From Fasciola hepatica (Eukaryota > Platyhelminthes > Trematoda > Plagiorchiida > Fasciolidae): DNA of 64,000 nt. The notes beneath the pieces were generated by a model. That model saw only the letters and a program-made list of their open reading frames with translations. It was not told the DNA's origin and did not search any database. Shown here one piece after another: positions 1 through 9,335 of the stretch (its first letter is position 1; each line of letters starts with the position of its first letter). Both the position numbers and the translations under genes were made by a program. Where the stretch lies: the NCBI GenBank assembly GCA_948099385.1, contig CANUEZ040000029.1:2759501-2823500 (forward strand), read 5' to 3'.

Positions 1-1224
1 ACGTGTCTTGAACGCGTATGATGCTGAGGACGACTGGTTTTGTGGATATCTTGGATTTTCGCTAATGAATCTTCGATGCACCCAGTCGGGGCCCCTCATT
101 CTTTTGCGACCACCGGCGATTGAGTGGTGCTTATTTTTAACCTATCATTCCAAGTATGGGATTCTAACCGAAGGTAGATGATCAAACTGAATAGAAGACA
201 ACATCCTTCAGTCACCTGGTTCATCAACAAACGTCACTTGTTAGACCCTTTTGTGGTCCTAGATTCAGGATCAGTATTTCTGGTGGTTCCCCATCATACA
301 TCAGGGTCTGCTGATTACTACCGTATTCATATCCACGGACACCTCACGAATAGCTGAAACTTTTAACGTACCTTCGTACACTATTTTCCCCTTTCGCAAC
401 AACTTGTTTGAGTTTGTACACACATCTTCTACATGTGTATGACTCGAATTTCCCCACTTGCAGTTCGTATTATTTTACTTACCTAGTGCACCTATTTACC
501 AACCATAAGACAGCCACAGTTGGAGCAAACGAGTTTCTTCTTGGATAAACATGCATCTTACCATTCTGATAATGTTTTGTGCACATACCTCCTACTCTCA
601 GTTTGCCTATTCACAATTACTTAAAGGAGAAAAATTCACCTACTCGAGGGCATAAAACCACTACTTATTTGACCTCGCTTGATTTGTGCTAAAATCATGT
701 TGATAAATGTCAAAACAGGTACCAACCTGTTCGCACACGCTTTTCATGAGAAGAACGTGAGCCGTTAAACCGGTGGTTGGATGGTCACGTGTGGACAAGG
801 ACAGATTGATTTCGGTCATCTTAGGAAGGCGGTCGACGAAGTACGCGGAGAAGACAAGCTGCAGTAGGAATAACTAGATCAGTTTTCGACAGGCACAGAA
901 TCATCATATTTGATCAGCTTGCATCGATAGATATAATTTGCAAAAGAGATTTGGATCTTGTTCACTCCAATGTAATTTAATTTCATGTGATATATTCAGG
1001 AACGGATATGTTTACCCACATAGAATCTGATTACTTTTGATAAAAATGATTCCGAACAACAATGTGACCCGGATGACAGTCACCCTGAGTGTACTTTATT
1101 GTTTCAGAGAGAAATCCGAATCGACAGAGGCGACAAACAACACAAAGAAAGAATAATAATTGCAAAAACACTTTACTACTCTTTTTATTTATTATACAGA
1201 GTTGACATAGTACATCAGAAAGGG
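1..1224. other. Non-coding stretch, nothing recognised
   Basis: No open frame with protein-like content, no element motif and no clear splice pair was seen on either strand. Composition is mixed and AT-leaning, like the rest of the intergenic sequence. Confidence 0.5.
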
Positions 1225-1345
1225 GATCGCGGCCAGCCAGAAATTGCCAATTGAGGAAGTGACCTGCAGCGGCGGCAAGATTCGAACCGGGGGCCAGAGG
1301 ACCTAAGGCTCACCATGATGATCGTCTGACCACTGCCGGTCAGAG
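1225..1345 (-). repeat. tRNA-derived SINE, family B
   Basis: Read on the minus strand there is a tRNA-like head with an A-box-like part near 1325-1340 and a perfect RNA polymerase III B box, GGTTCGAATCT, at 1278-1288. A tail follows with GCCGCCGC and a TCACTTCCTCAATTGGCA-like stretch. The same order of motifs (B box, GCCGCC, TCACTTTCTCCATTTGGCA) recurs at 50880-51003, so this is a dispersed family. It is not a functional tRNA gene because no cloverleaf can be closed. Confidence 0.6.
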
Positions 1346-2557
1346 TGAGGAATTAATTCATAATACGGGACCGCAGTGCCATCTACACATTTAATGTGAA
1401 ATAAATAAGACAAAGTGAACTGATAAGTGTCTTGTAGCCGGTAGCGTCCCAGGGAAACCTTCATGATTCCTTGTACGGCCTCTATGTGGTTCTACTAAAT
1501 CTGACTTACCAACCAAACCGTTCATATTCCCAACATTTCAAAAGAAGCAAGGAACGATTAGCGGAGAGAGAAAAAAGGAGAGAATCACATGGTCAGCGTC
1601 TATAAAATGACCGAGGAAAGTGTTCTGAACCGCACTCAATATCTGCTCGTTAGTCGATAGTAAAAATCCCAAATAACGAACGAAACTCGTATTAAACGCC
1701 TTCGCAGTTAACAACCTGGCCACTTCCAAGGCAGGACAAAGCATTTTCTAAGTCATTTCATCCTTTTCAAACCCAGTTTATCTCGTTTTTGTTCAACAAA
1801 AAATGTAAACATCGGGAACAGAATGTGTGTGCTTCCGGCTAGACCAAATTTCTCTCTGAAATTTTGGCCACCCTTCGAGTAGGGCGTCCACCAGGGAAAA
1901 ATCTTCACACTAGAATAGCCTAAGTCGCCTACTGACTGTGAATAGGTTTACAGCTTCATCGCTCGTTACATGTTCCAATTTATGATTATACCGGATAGAA
2001 TCCAAACCAAGCAGGAAGTATGGCAAAAGTGATTGCTGCATAAAAAAGTGTTTTTTTTCTCTCGCCGGAATCACACAAATTTGTATTCTTGATTTCCACA
2101 TTTTCTGATCAAATGAGTAAAAAGAGATCAAAAAATTTGAAAAATACGCACTAATCTACCTCCGACGGCACCAAATATACAATAGCCAAGGTTTTTGATA
2201 AAATTGTAATATGAAGAGAAGAAACAGTTTTTGAATGACTTCAAAACTAGATCATTAAAGTCATTGTAGAAAATGTTTGTTGCTTGCCATCGACATAGTT
2301 TTAGAAAACAGATACAACAAGATAACTACCATTCATGTGTACCAGTATCGACTGTAATGTTTCGTATTAACTTTTGTGTTTCACCGATCAACGCGTCCCC
2401 AGTAAGCTATGATACAGAGTGAATCCTCAAGATGTACTGCTACGTACACAGTCCACTTATTACACCATAAAATTCAGCAAATAAGCATTATAAAACTTTG
2501 ATGTTTCATCCCGGACCCACTTGTCTTTAAGGTACAGAAAAGTGCACGGTCTTACAC
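1346..2557. other. Non-coding stretch, nothing recognised
   Basis: Two minus-strand open frames of about 70 codons occur here (near 1538-1744 and 1910-2131). Neither shows a known motif or a splice context, and I treat them as chance. Confidence 0.45.
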
Positions 2558-2652
2558 CTTTTTCGTCTCTTTCAATAGGCGGTCCCAAGCAAGTAGTAAC
2601 CGCAGATGGCCCTCGAACAGACGTGCACCTGTGAGGTGATTCTTCGCTGATA
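2558..2652 (-). CDS. Candidate internal or terminal exon, function unknown
   Basis: On the minus strand a very good 3' splice site (TTTTATTATTTCAG, ending at 2653) is followed by 95 open bases and then AAAAAG|GTGTAAG, a moderate donor whose intron would start at 2557. In the frame that leaves two bases at the 5' end the exon encodes 31 residues, including GARLFEGHLRLLLAWDRLL, which reads as an amphipathic helix. Reading through the donor ends immediately in KKV-stop, so it could also be a last coding exon. It lies 2.2 kb downstream of the RING exon on the same strand and might belong to that gene, which is inference only. A second frame is also open, so the frame is not certain. Confidence 0.3.
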
Positions 2653-2759
2653 CTGAAATAATAAAATTTTCCGAGCCTAAAGCCTGGGTCGCGCTTTCTC
2701 TTGGACAGGTATTTGTAGTTAGGTCTACTACTAAATCAATGTCCACTCCTCAGGATCCG

Positions 2760-3760
2760 GTCTCAGGTTCTCAACTAAAAATCACCAGTTTAACATCCCG
2801 ATTAGAACTACTAGCTTTTCTGGTCACAGAAATTGACTTACAAGTAGAAACAGAGTTTATCTGCAACCGGTGCAAGTGATCCCGTCACGAAATGCATATC
2901 TAACATAGGATTGATTTTCATCAGTCACGTCTTACTTTGTATGGTACTGATCAGTCCAAAGCCGATTAATTGTCGTTGACAGGTTAAGCGCTCAGGTCAG
3001 CCTCAATCTTAGCAATCGACTAGTTACCTGCAGCCTGCCTGTTTTAGTCCGCCTGATTCCGTCCGGTTTCGACTCACCGACACTTCCATCCAAATGGCTC
3101 CGAAAACTGGGCACACCTCGGCTCATGGGCCCCCGTCGCTGGCTAGCTTAGCTACCCACTCTCTGTCAACTCCACGGGACCGTCAATACATCTACAAAAA
3201 ACCCCAAAGTCCATTGTTCATCTGTTCATTTGTAGAACAGGCGTCGTATCAACGGAAAGCGTCTACGGAACTAAACCTGAACTCTAACAGATTTGGGATA
3301 AATTTGCGAAGGCTATTTCACGCTTGAACGCAACGTGCTGTTTGGTATTGGCCGGTGGAAAAGTACAGACTAAACAGAAGTGCTTGCAAGATTGACCTTT
3401 AGGTCAAAACTCGGCCGTATGATGCTCGTCAGATCTGTCGCAGCACCAGTGAAGCAGCGCCAGGAACTACACCACAGAACACATGCTCCAGTCCGTTTTT
3501 CTGTAATTATATTTTCATATTGCATACCGATTGGTGAGTAGTCCATAACAGACCTGTGGTAAGAGATTCAAACACTCTGTCACTACCGACCAACTTGGAT
3601 GGTTGATTCAACATTCCTACTTCCTAAATAGTCGTTATCATTCTTGACCCACCGGAGCTGGTCTTCAGGCTCTACATCACTCCGGGTCCCAGGGTCATGG
3701 CGGCCGATTTATCCTGAAGGTTCAGTGGGCCCTTCGGGGTTATGGGTTTGTCCCTCCCCA
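2760..3760. other. Non-coding stretch, nothing recognised
   Basis: A plus-strand open frame at 3094-3327 has no recognisable motif, and nothing else stands out. Confidence 0.45.
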
Positions 3761-3762
3761 CG

Positions 3763-3813
3763 CCCCCCCCCCCCCCCCCCACGCCCCAACAACAACAGCA
3801 ACAACAACAACAA
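3763..3813 (+). repeat. Poly(C) run followed by (CAA)n
   Basis: An 18-base C run (3763-3780) is followed by a short A/C block and an imperfect CAA repeat. Translation gives polyproline and polyasparagine, so the open frame spanning it (3644-3928) is a low-complexity artefact. Confidence 0.85.
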
Positions 3814-3929
3814 AACCATGCCTAAGTTCGTAATGAAGAAGACAACTGACATCTTTTATTCCTTTACTGTTTTGTCGTTGTTCTTATTATTATTCCATTT
3901 GATCTCGACTGGTTCGAGCAATGCGTAAG

Positions 3930-4865
3930 ACCCCATATGAATTATTATATAAAATCAGGGCAGTATCTGTATGCCATTTTTCAAGAGATGATCTGGAGAC
4001 ATCCGCTTAGCTTCCCGGAACTTTAATTTGTGAGATATTTAGTGAGGAAGAAAACTGAACTATGAAGATGGGAAAGCGGATAAACTAATCCCGTACCGGC
4101 AAGATCTTCCAATCCGTACCGAGAATCGCTGGTTCTCAAGCCTAACAAACACACATCGCACGCTTATCGACTGGTGCCACATATTGAACCCAATTTACCA
4201 CCGAGGTAAAACGACCATAGGTAAGAGTGAATGAAGATAGGAGTTTATTATCTAACACCTTGTAGTGTGTGCATGTGAGTGTGAAGATGTAAATGTCCTC
4301 GGTGTGTATTGCATCACTTGATCTGAAAATCACAATTTCCTGCTAGTACACGCAGATGTGTATGTACAAACCCCGAAACAGGGGAAAACGTCAAACCCGC
4401 CCTGGGGATAGGAAAGACTTAGGCAGGCGAATCGAATAAAAAATGCACTAAGAACGCGGTCACAGAAAGGATTAAGTAGAACAGAGTGAGATGGAATCGA
4501 ACACGAGCATCAACAAAGACCGGATAATAAAAGGAACGGGTTTTCGCGGGCAAATGATTGGTAAAAGTAATGTATTCATAAGGAAATGACCTGGTTAGAA
4601 GACACTGCCTTAATAAGGCAGAGATTTCTGAGACGCTTCCTTGTCAGTCTACCATTTTAGTTGTACGCGTTAACGAGAGGCAGAAAATCGGACAAACCGG
4701 CATAACTGGTTGTACAACAAGGTGATGTGGGTGAATAGTATCAATAATAATAATGGCAAGTCATTTAACATCTTCATCTTTTAATTCGGCCGATAAAGAC
4801 GGAGATCTGAGGGAAATATTGCATGTGGTTTGTGTATGTGTGCGAGCATGTACATTTCTGCCGAT
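3930..4865. other. 3' flank of the RING gene, otherwise unannotated
   Basis: No coding signal was recognised. On the minus strand this is downstream of the RING exon and would hold its 3' untranslated region or an intron. Confidence 0.4.
4244..4249 (-). terminator. Possible polyadenylation signal for the RING gene
   Basis: AATAAA on the minus strand lies about 620 bases beyond the stop codon of the RING open frame. The hexamer is common by chance in AT-rich DNA, so it is relevant only if 4866 is the true end of the coding region. Confidence 0.2.
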
Positions 4866-6794
4866 TCAAAAAGAACACAGACGTAAGCACGACAGCCGGG
4901 ATAATTTGGATCGAGTCACTTCACGTTTTGGATAGATTAATGAACAACCGTAGTCGTGCGCGCACAAGATACCACCGAGTAGGTGAGCTTTCATCCCAGA
5001 CGCGTTGGAGACTACATGAGTGAACGAATCGTCCACGGGCTGGATAGCCAGAAATTTTCGACTCAGATTATGATTAAATTGCAGTTCTAAACTTTGAACA
5101 CAAATAGTTGAGTGGACTTTTGTAATCCAATATAATCGTGATTGGTTTTGATCCAACAAAACAATCCGCTCGTCAGTCGTGTGCACGATGTGTGACGGGG
5201 TGATTCCAAACGATACACTTGGTGAAAAATGATGAAATCCATCCGTTTCCAAGTCCAAAATTACAATTTTATCGTCCTTCGGACATGTGGCCCAGATAGA
5301 GGACCGAGCAAAACAGAGAAAATACGGAGAAAGTTGCGGTTCATTCAAATACCACGTTCCAGAGATTTTCTTTAAATTTTCAGCGGGTAATCGACATATC
5401 ATACAGTTGGCTGGCTGAGTCACGTAGATATTCTCCGTCTGGTGATCAATATCAATCCCGAAAAGGATGGGGTGTTCCAGGTGCTGCTGACCCACGGCGT
5501 CCCGTTCGAACGGGTCAGATACAGCTATAATGGGAAAATTATCTTTGTCGTCCTCTTTCGGATGTTTGGATGAGTCAGATGGGCAATCCGTTATACCAAG
5601 CCCGACAGCACCGCAACAGATAATTACTCCGCAATCGGAAAGATTGGGATATATTGAATTAGATGGCGCGTTCTCCGATTCGTTGGATCGCTTAATCACA
5701 CATGTCATATAAATAAGCTTCCCGTGAAAACGAACATACTGAACTTGAATTCTGCCCGGAATATCAACTTTTACTGGACCTTCAGTTTGAAGTAGTTTTT
5801 CCGCAATTTTGTTGGGTTTTCGATGCTCAAACAGAAAATTGTCCCGTTCGATGTTGATCTGTTGACGCCACAAGACCAGATCATTTCTGTCAACATTTGT
5901 GGTCAGTGTACACCGAAGCACCGTGGAGGTTTTCTCCGTGGAGATCATTTGCATATCGACCGGCTGGTGCTCCTCGCCAGGGCGCATAATGCAACAATCC
6001 TTTCCTTTTGCCAAAACACGATAGACAGCATTATGTTTCATATTTTGTCGAGCTGCTTCTACGTCTCGATAGATTACATAGGTAGGCAAAGTAGAGTTTG
6101 TTTCTGATCCCAATGAAGATCTTCTGGAGGAGCGTATTCGATTTCCGAATGTTTGAAATCGTCCCAAATTTCGAGCGGAACCACTGTGTGAAATAGTTGG
6201 AGAAGTACTGTTTTGTTTCTGTGATACCGTAGGTACAATTGGACACACAGGAGCTGTGGGAGTAGTTCGTAACTGCTCCATCAGTTTATTGACATCGTCC
6301 AAGATCACACGCTTATCTACTTCTCCGATTTTTCCAACTTTCTCATATGAGGCGATATCATTCACAATATAGTTTAACATTTGAGAACTGACCTGGATGG
6401 ACGTTTTACGACAAGGTTGGTCGGTTGCAGAGTCGTCGGATGGTTTCGGCGTGTTGATGGGTGTGGTAGCCCTTACACGGAGATCCGACAGACGTGTCTT
6501 CCGTAGGAACTCCAGAATTGCCGTGTGATTGAACGCCTTTGGGAACGAATCTGCATTGAGTGTGGCTGGGATCGCACATGCCGCACGACAAATCGGACAA
6601 CTGAACAAACCAACACCGGCTGCTTGGTTGGACTCTTTGGACGGAATGGAAGCAACCTGGATCATATACCGAGTCAGACATTCGCAGCAGAAGGCGTGCC
6701 CGCATGGTAGGAGGCGCGGATCGACCAAAAAGTTTAAATCAATCGGACACGTGACCATATCTTCCAATGGCTCCAGCGAACTGACTCGGCGCAT
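4866..6794 (-). CDS. RING-finger protein with NHL-like propeller (probable E3 ubiquitin ligase)
   Basis: A single open frame of 642 residues. A RING domain fills residues 16-69: C16, C31, H33, C36, C39, C66 and C69 are in register for a C3HC4 finger, but the second ligand position holds D19 (CPID instead of CPIC). It is followed by a TRIM-style SFPKAFNHTAILEFL segment (83-97). Residues 130-175 look helical and 180-235 are Ser/Thr-rich and probably disordered. The C-terminal half has degenerate NHL or beta-propeller character, clearest at 443-469 (FGIDIDHQTENIYVTQ). RING-NHL and TRIM-NHL proteins are known as cytoplasmic E3 ligases or RNA-binding regulators; ligase activity here is inferred. 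The chosen ATG has A at -3 and lies 9 bases after a strong 3' splice site, so the gene has at least one upstream exon or a trans-spliced leader. The last 35-40 residues are Cys/Arg/Ser-rich and unlike a propeller, so an intron may start near 4990. No strict paralogue can be named. Confidence 0.85.
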   Translation of the reverse strand: MRRVSSLEPLEDMVTCPIDLNFLVDPRLLPCGHAFCCECLTRYMIQVASIPSKESNQAAGVGLFSCPICRAACAIPATLNADSFPKAFNHTAILEFLRKTRLSDLRVRATTPINTPKPSDDSATDQPCRKTSIQVSSQMLNYIVNDIASYEKVGKIGEVDKRVILDDVNKLMEQLRTTPTAPVCPIVPTVSQKQNSTSPTISHSGSARNLGRFQTFGNRIRSSRRSSLGSETNSTLPTYVIYRDVEAARQNMKHNAVYRVLAKGKDCCIMRPGEEHQPVDMQMISTEKTSTVLRCTLTTNVDRNDLVLWRQQINIERDNFLFEHRKPNKIAEKLLQTEGPVKVDIPGRIQVQYVRFHGKLIYMTCVIKRSNESENAPSNSIYPNLSDCGVIICCGAVGLGITDCPSDSSKHPKEDDKDNFPIIAVSDPFERDAVGQQHLEHPILFGIDIDHQTENIYVTQPANCMICRLPAENLKKISGTWYLNEPQLSPYFLCFARSSIWATCPKDDKIVILDLETDGFHHFSPSVSFGITPSHIVHTTDERIVLLDQNQSRLYWITKVHSTICVQSLELQFNHNLSRKFLAIQPVDDSFTHVVSNASGMKAHLLGGILCAHDYGCSLIYPKREVTRSKLSRLSCLRLCSF

Positions 6795-6802
6795 GGTTTG
6801 CG

Positions 6803-6840
6803 CCTAAAATAAAAGAAAAACGAAGAGTCAAACACGCTCA
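6803..6840 (-). promoter_or_regulatory. 3' splice acceptor before the RING start codon
   Basis: On the minus strand a T-rich tract (GTTTTTCTTTTATTTTAG) ends with the AG at 6805-6804, and exon sequence GCGCAAACC leads straight into the ATG at 6794. This is a textbook acceptor with a very short leader. It can be the end of a 5' UTR intron or a spliced-leader trans-splice site, since flatworms are known to use trans-splicing. The sequence alone cannot separate the two. Confidence 0.75.
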
Positions 6841-7345
6841 AAAAATGAAACATAAAACCTCAGTGTGCACTTTGTTTGCTAAGTATCAAATTACAACCAT
6901 AGATATATCAGCAACGACGTAAAGGGCACTATCATTTATCTAAATTCGGCAAACATTTTAACAGGCATCATCTCGACTCCTCGTGACGTTTGAACTGACC
7001 GGTAAGTTGGATGAATCCAACTAGCCGATTTCATTGACCTTGATGATTTCGAACCAAAGCATAGACATAACTAACGCTTTGGTACCCCGTACACTCCACC
7101 AGTTGAGTGACGAGGACACACCAAGGGGGCTTTGGACACCAGCAATTTGATCGTACTATATATTGGGCCAAGTTACCCTACTACATGGCATCTGCCACAG
7201 TAAATTCATTGCCTATAGTAGCTTACGCCTACGCATAACTAGTGCCCACCGGATAAATTTGCATGGACACATTTGGTTGCAGAATTCGTCTAGAGCAGAT
7301 ATGACATGTTGAAATGCCGATGTCGAAGGCGCCGATGTGTTCTGT
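6841..7345. other. Non-coding stretch upstream of the RING acceptor
   Basis: No exon or promoter motif could be identified. It is intronic if the RING gene has a cis-spliced 5' exon. Confidence 0.4.
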
Positions 7346-7425
7346 TCGCTCAGCTGGTAGAGAGCACTTGGTACCAAAACGTGGGTGTTGTCCTCTGATG
7401 AATTCGAGTTCCATCGAGACCAACG
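7346..7425 (+). repeat. tRNA-like sequence (SINE head)
   Basis: GCTCAGCTGGTAGAG at 7348-7362 resembles a pol III A box and D arm, and ATTCGAGTTCC at 7402-7412 resembles a B box. The anticodon and acceptor stems do not pair, so this is a tRNA-derived repeat or pseudogene rather than a tRNA gene. Confidence 0.45.
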
Positions 7426-7454
7426 ACTTCCGAAGTCTGGGTCAATTCAACATT

Positions 7455-7640
7455 CATTAAGTGATTCGCCATGCGGTACCATTGCTCAGCTCGTCACGGA
7501 AAATACTGGAAGCAACGGACAGCCGTTGCATTTTTGTTAGGAATCGTCAGTTGCTCATATCCAGCGTGCAACGACTAGGACTAGAACCCGGAGTGCGTGA
7601 TTGTGAGTGGCCCATGCTATCAACACACTATCTTGTTCGG
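7455..7640 (-). repeat. tRNA-derived SINE, family A
   Basis: On the minus strand there is a B box GGTTCTAGTCC (7578-7588). Downstream is the family-A tail: a GGATATGAGCAACTGACGAT segment, then TCCTAACAA, an ACGGCTGT block and a GCATGGCGAATCACTT end. The same tail, ending GCATGATGAATCACTT, is found in the copy at 20170-20400. Confidence 0.65.
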
Positions 7641-7862
7641 CTCTCATCGACCAGTCTTGCGGGCTGAATTATTTCAGAACCACTAACCGTGACGAATTTA
7701 ACAATTCCCCTATCAGTATATACCTCACAATTACTTGCAAGTAGTGTGTGGGATTGATGATATTTTACTTGACTGACTGCTTTTTAGACCCCAAGTTTCG
7801 CGCGCAAATCCCAGGTCACCCTGCCCGGACGACATCCGAACAAACTTAACTCGGTGACTCGG

Positions 7863-8060
7863 ACCACCCCGTACGGGGACGAAGTGGCACAGTGGTAATA
7901 CACACGCCTTCGGGGTGAAAAGGCCTGAGTTCAAATCATGGGTGTGGCGGAGGATGTGCACCACTGACGAATTCTAACAAGAGCAGAACTCGACTCGTGC
8001 TTACAAGTGTGGGGTTAATCGGATGGCTTGAGGTTTGTTCATGAAAGATGACGTCCAAAG
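7863..8060 (+). repeat. tRNA-derived SINE, family A
   Basis: A tRNA-like A region (GTGGCACAGTGGTAATAC, 7865-7882) and a B-box-like AGTTCAAATCA (7929-7939) are followed by the family tail GGATGTGCACCACTGACGAA and TTCTAACAAGAG. It diverges beyond about 7990. It lies head-to-head with the minus-strand copy at 7455-7640. Confidence 0.6.
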
Positions 8061-9255
8061 GACTGTCAGCCAAGCAAAGTATTACCCATATCTGTCAGAC
8101 CGAAAGTGCATCTGTCGCTCCTAAATGTTCCTTTTGTATGATAATGGTATCCATCATGGTGATCAAATATTCGCCTCGGTCTTGCCGTGCTCAGAAAGCT
8201 TACCGCATACAATAAGCTTATCATCTAGAGCTGTTCAAATGAGTTCAACTTGACCAATTTCATTGTTCAACTAGTTTTTCAGTTTGGTAAATGGAGTCGT
8301 AAAGGATACCCCATCACTATGCTGTTTAGCCTGTATACATTTTTTGTGCTGGTGATAATGTGCAGACCTAAGAAATCTTAAAAATGCAGCGATTTTTATC
8401 TCTCCTTTGCAGAGGAGTAAAAAAGTTGTTTTTGCGGGTCAGTAAAAATGAGAGGATGGATACAAAATACCCATAGTTAGCTAAATGCATAAGAGCACTG
8501 GCTTAACGGTACGATTCGAAAGTTGGTCTTCTGTACGCTCGTGTAAGACAAACAATGAGGCGTGATATAACCAAGAGAAATCTTGATACGGGAGGAGTGA
8601 AAAGGGTTTGAAATAAATTAATTGAGAAGTGAAGCGCCTAAATATGATTTCATTTATCTAACGATCGAAATAAACTGTGGTTTTGGATGCAATGATTCGG
8701 TGAGCGCAGTCATTGTGTGATTTCTGTGCAATATAGTCAGCAACTTTCGGACGGGAACGAGAAAAAGCACGGCCGAAAAGGACCCAGAGATTGAGTAAGC
8801 TCAAACACAACAACCCTCTTGCCAATGACCTTGAATATTTGGGGTTTTATTAGCTCCGTGGTCAGCAGCTTGTGGAAAATATCCGTGGCTAGCAGTCGTC
8901 GGATAGCCAGCACTGGCCGTTTCGATGCTAGAATCTCACTGACAAGAGTCATCTTATCTCTCCAATATTTTATCTCCGATCGCTTCCTTTCTCGTCAAAA
9001 AGCATGTAGCTATCACGATATCTATAAAATGGGAACTTTCTTCAGAGCCAAGTTAAAACTCCCGTTCAGGACTATCGTTATTGGACTGGTCTTGTTATAT
9101 TTGAACTACGAATAGCATAGCTACCGGTTTCGATTCATCTTTCTGTCTTACAGCACAAAAACAATGCTATACCATGCGCTTTTGGCGAGAACCATATCAT
9201 CGAGAATCAGCTCGGATTAGCTGGTTCAACGCGCAAACCGAATTCTAGCCTAAAT
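8061..9255. other. Non-coding stretch with one weak minus-strand open frame
   Basis: The only notable item is a 71-codon minus-strand frame at 8737-8952 with protein-like composition (VLAIRRLLATDIFHKLLTTE). No convincing splice sites bound it and I recognise no family. It is described under findings rather than called a gene. Confidence 0.4.
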
Positions 9256-9335
9256 AGAGGGGAATTGGTGAATATGTAGCACAGCTGATGAGTCCTAACA
9301 CGCCAGCAGAAAACGGTTTATCAGTGCTTGCTCCT
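9256..9335 (+). repeat. Truncated SINE tail, family A
   Basis: The stretch aligns by eye with the 3' half of the family-A SINE: an AGCACAGCTGATGAGTCCTA segment, then ACACGCCAGCAGAAAACGGT and a GTGCTTGCTCC block. No tRNA-like head precedes it, so it is a 5'-truncated copy. Confidence 0.5.

Noticed and set aside
3644..3928. 94-codon plus-strand frame with polyproline and a hydrophobic end
   Set aside because: The core is a poly(C)/(CAA)n low-complexity tract. No splice context or conserved motif was found.
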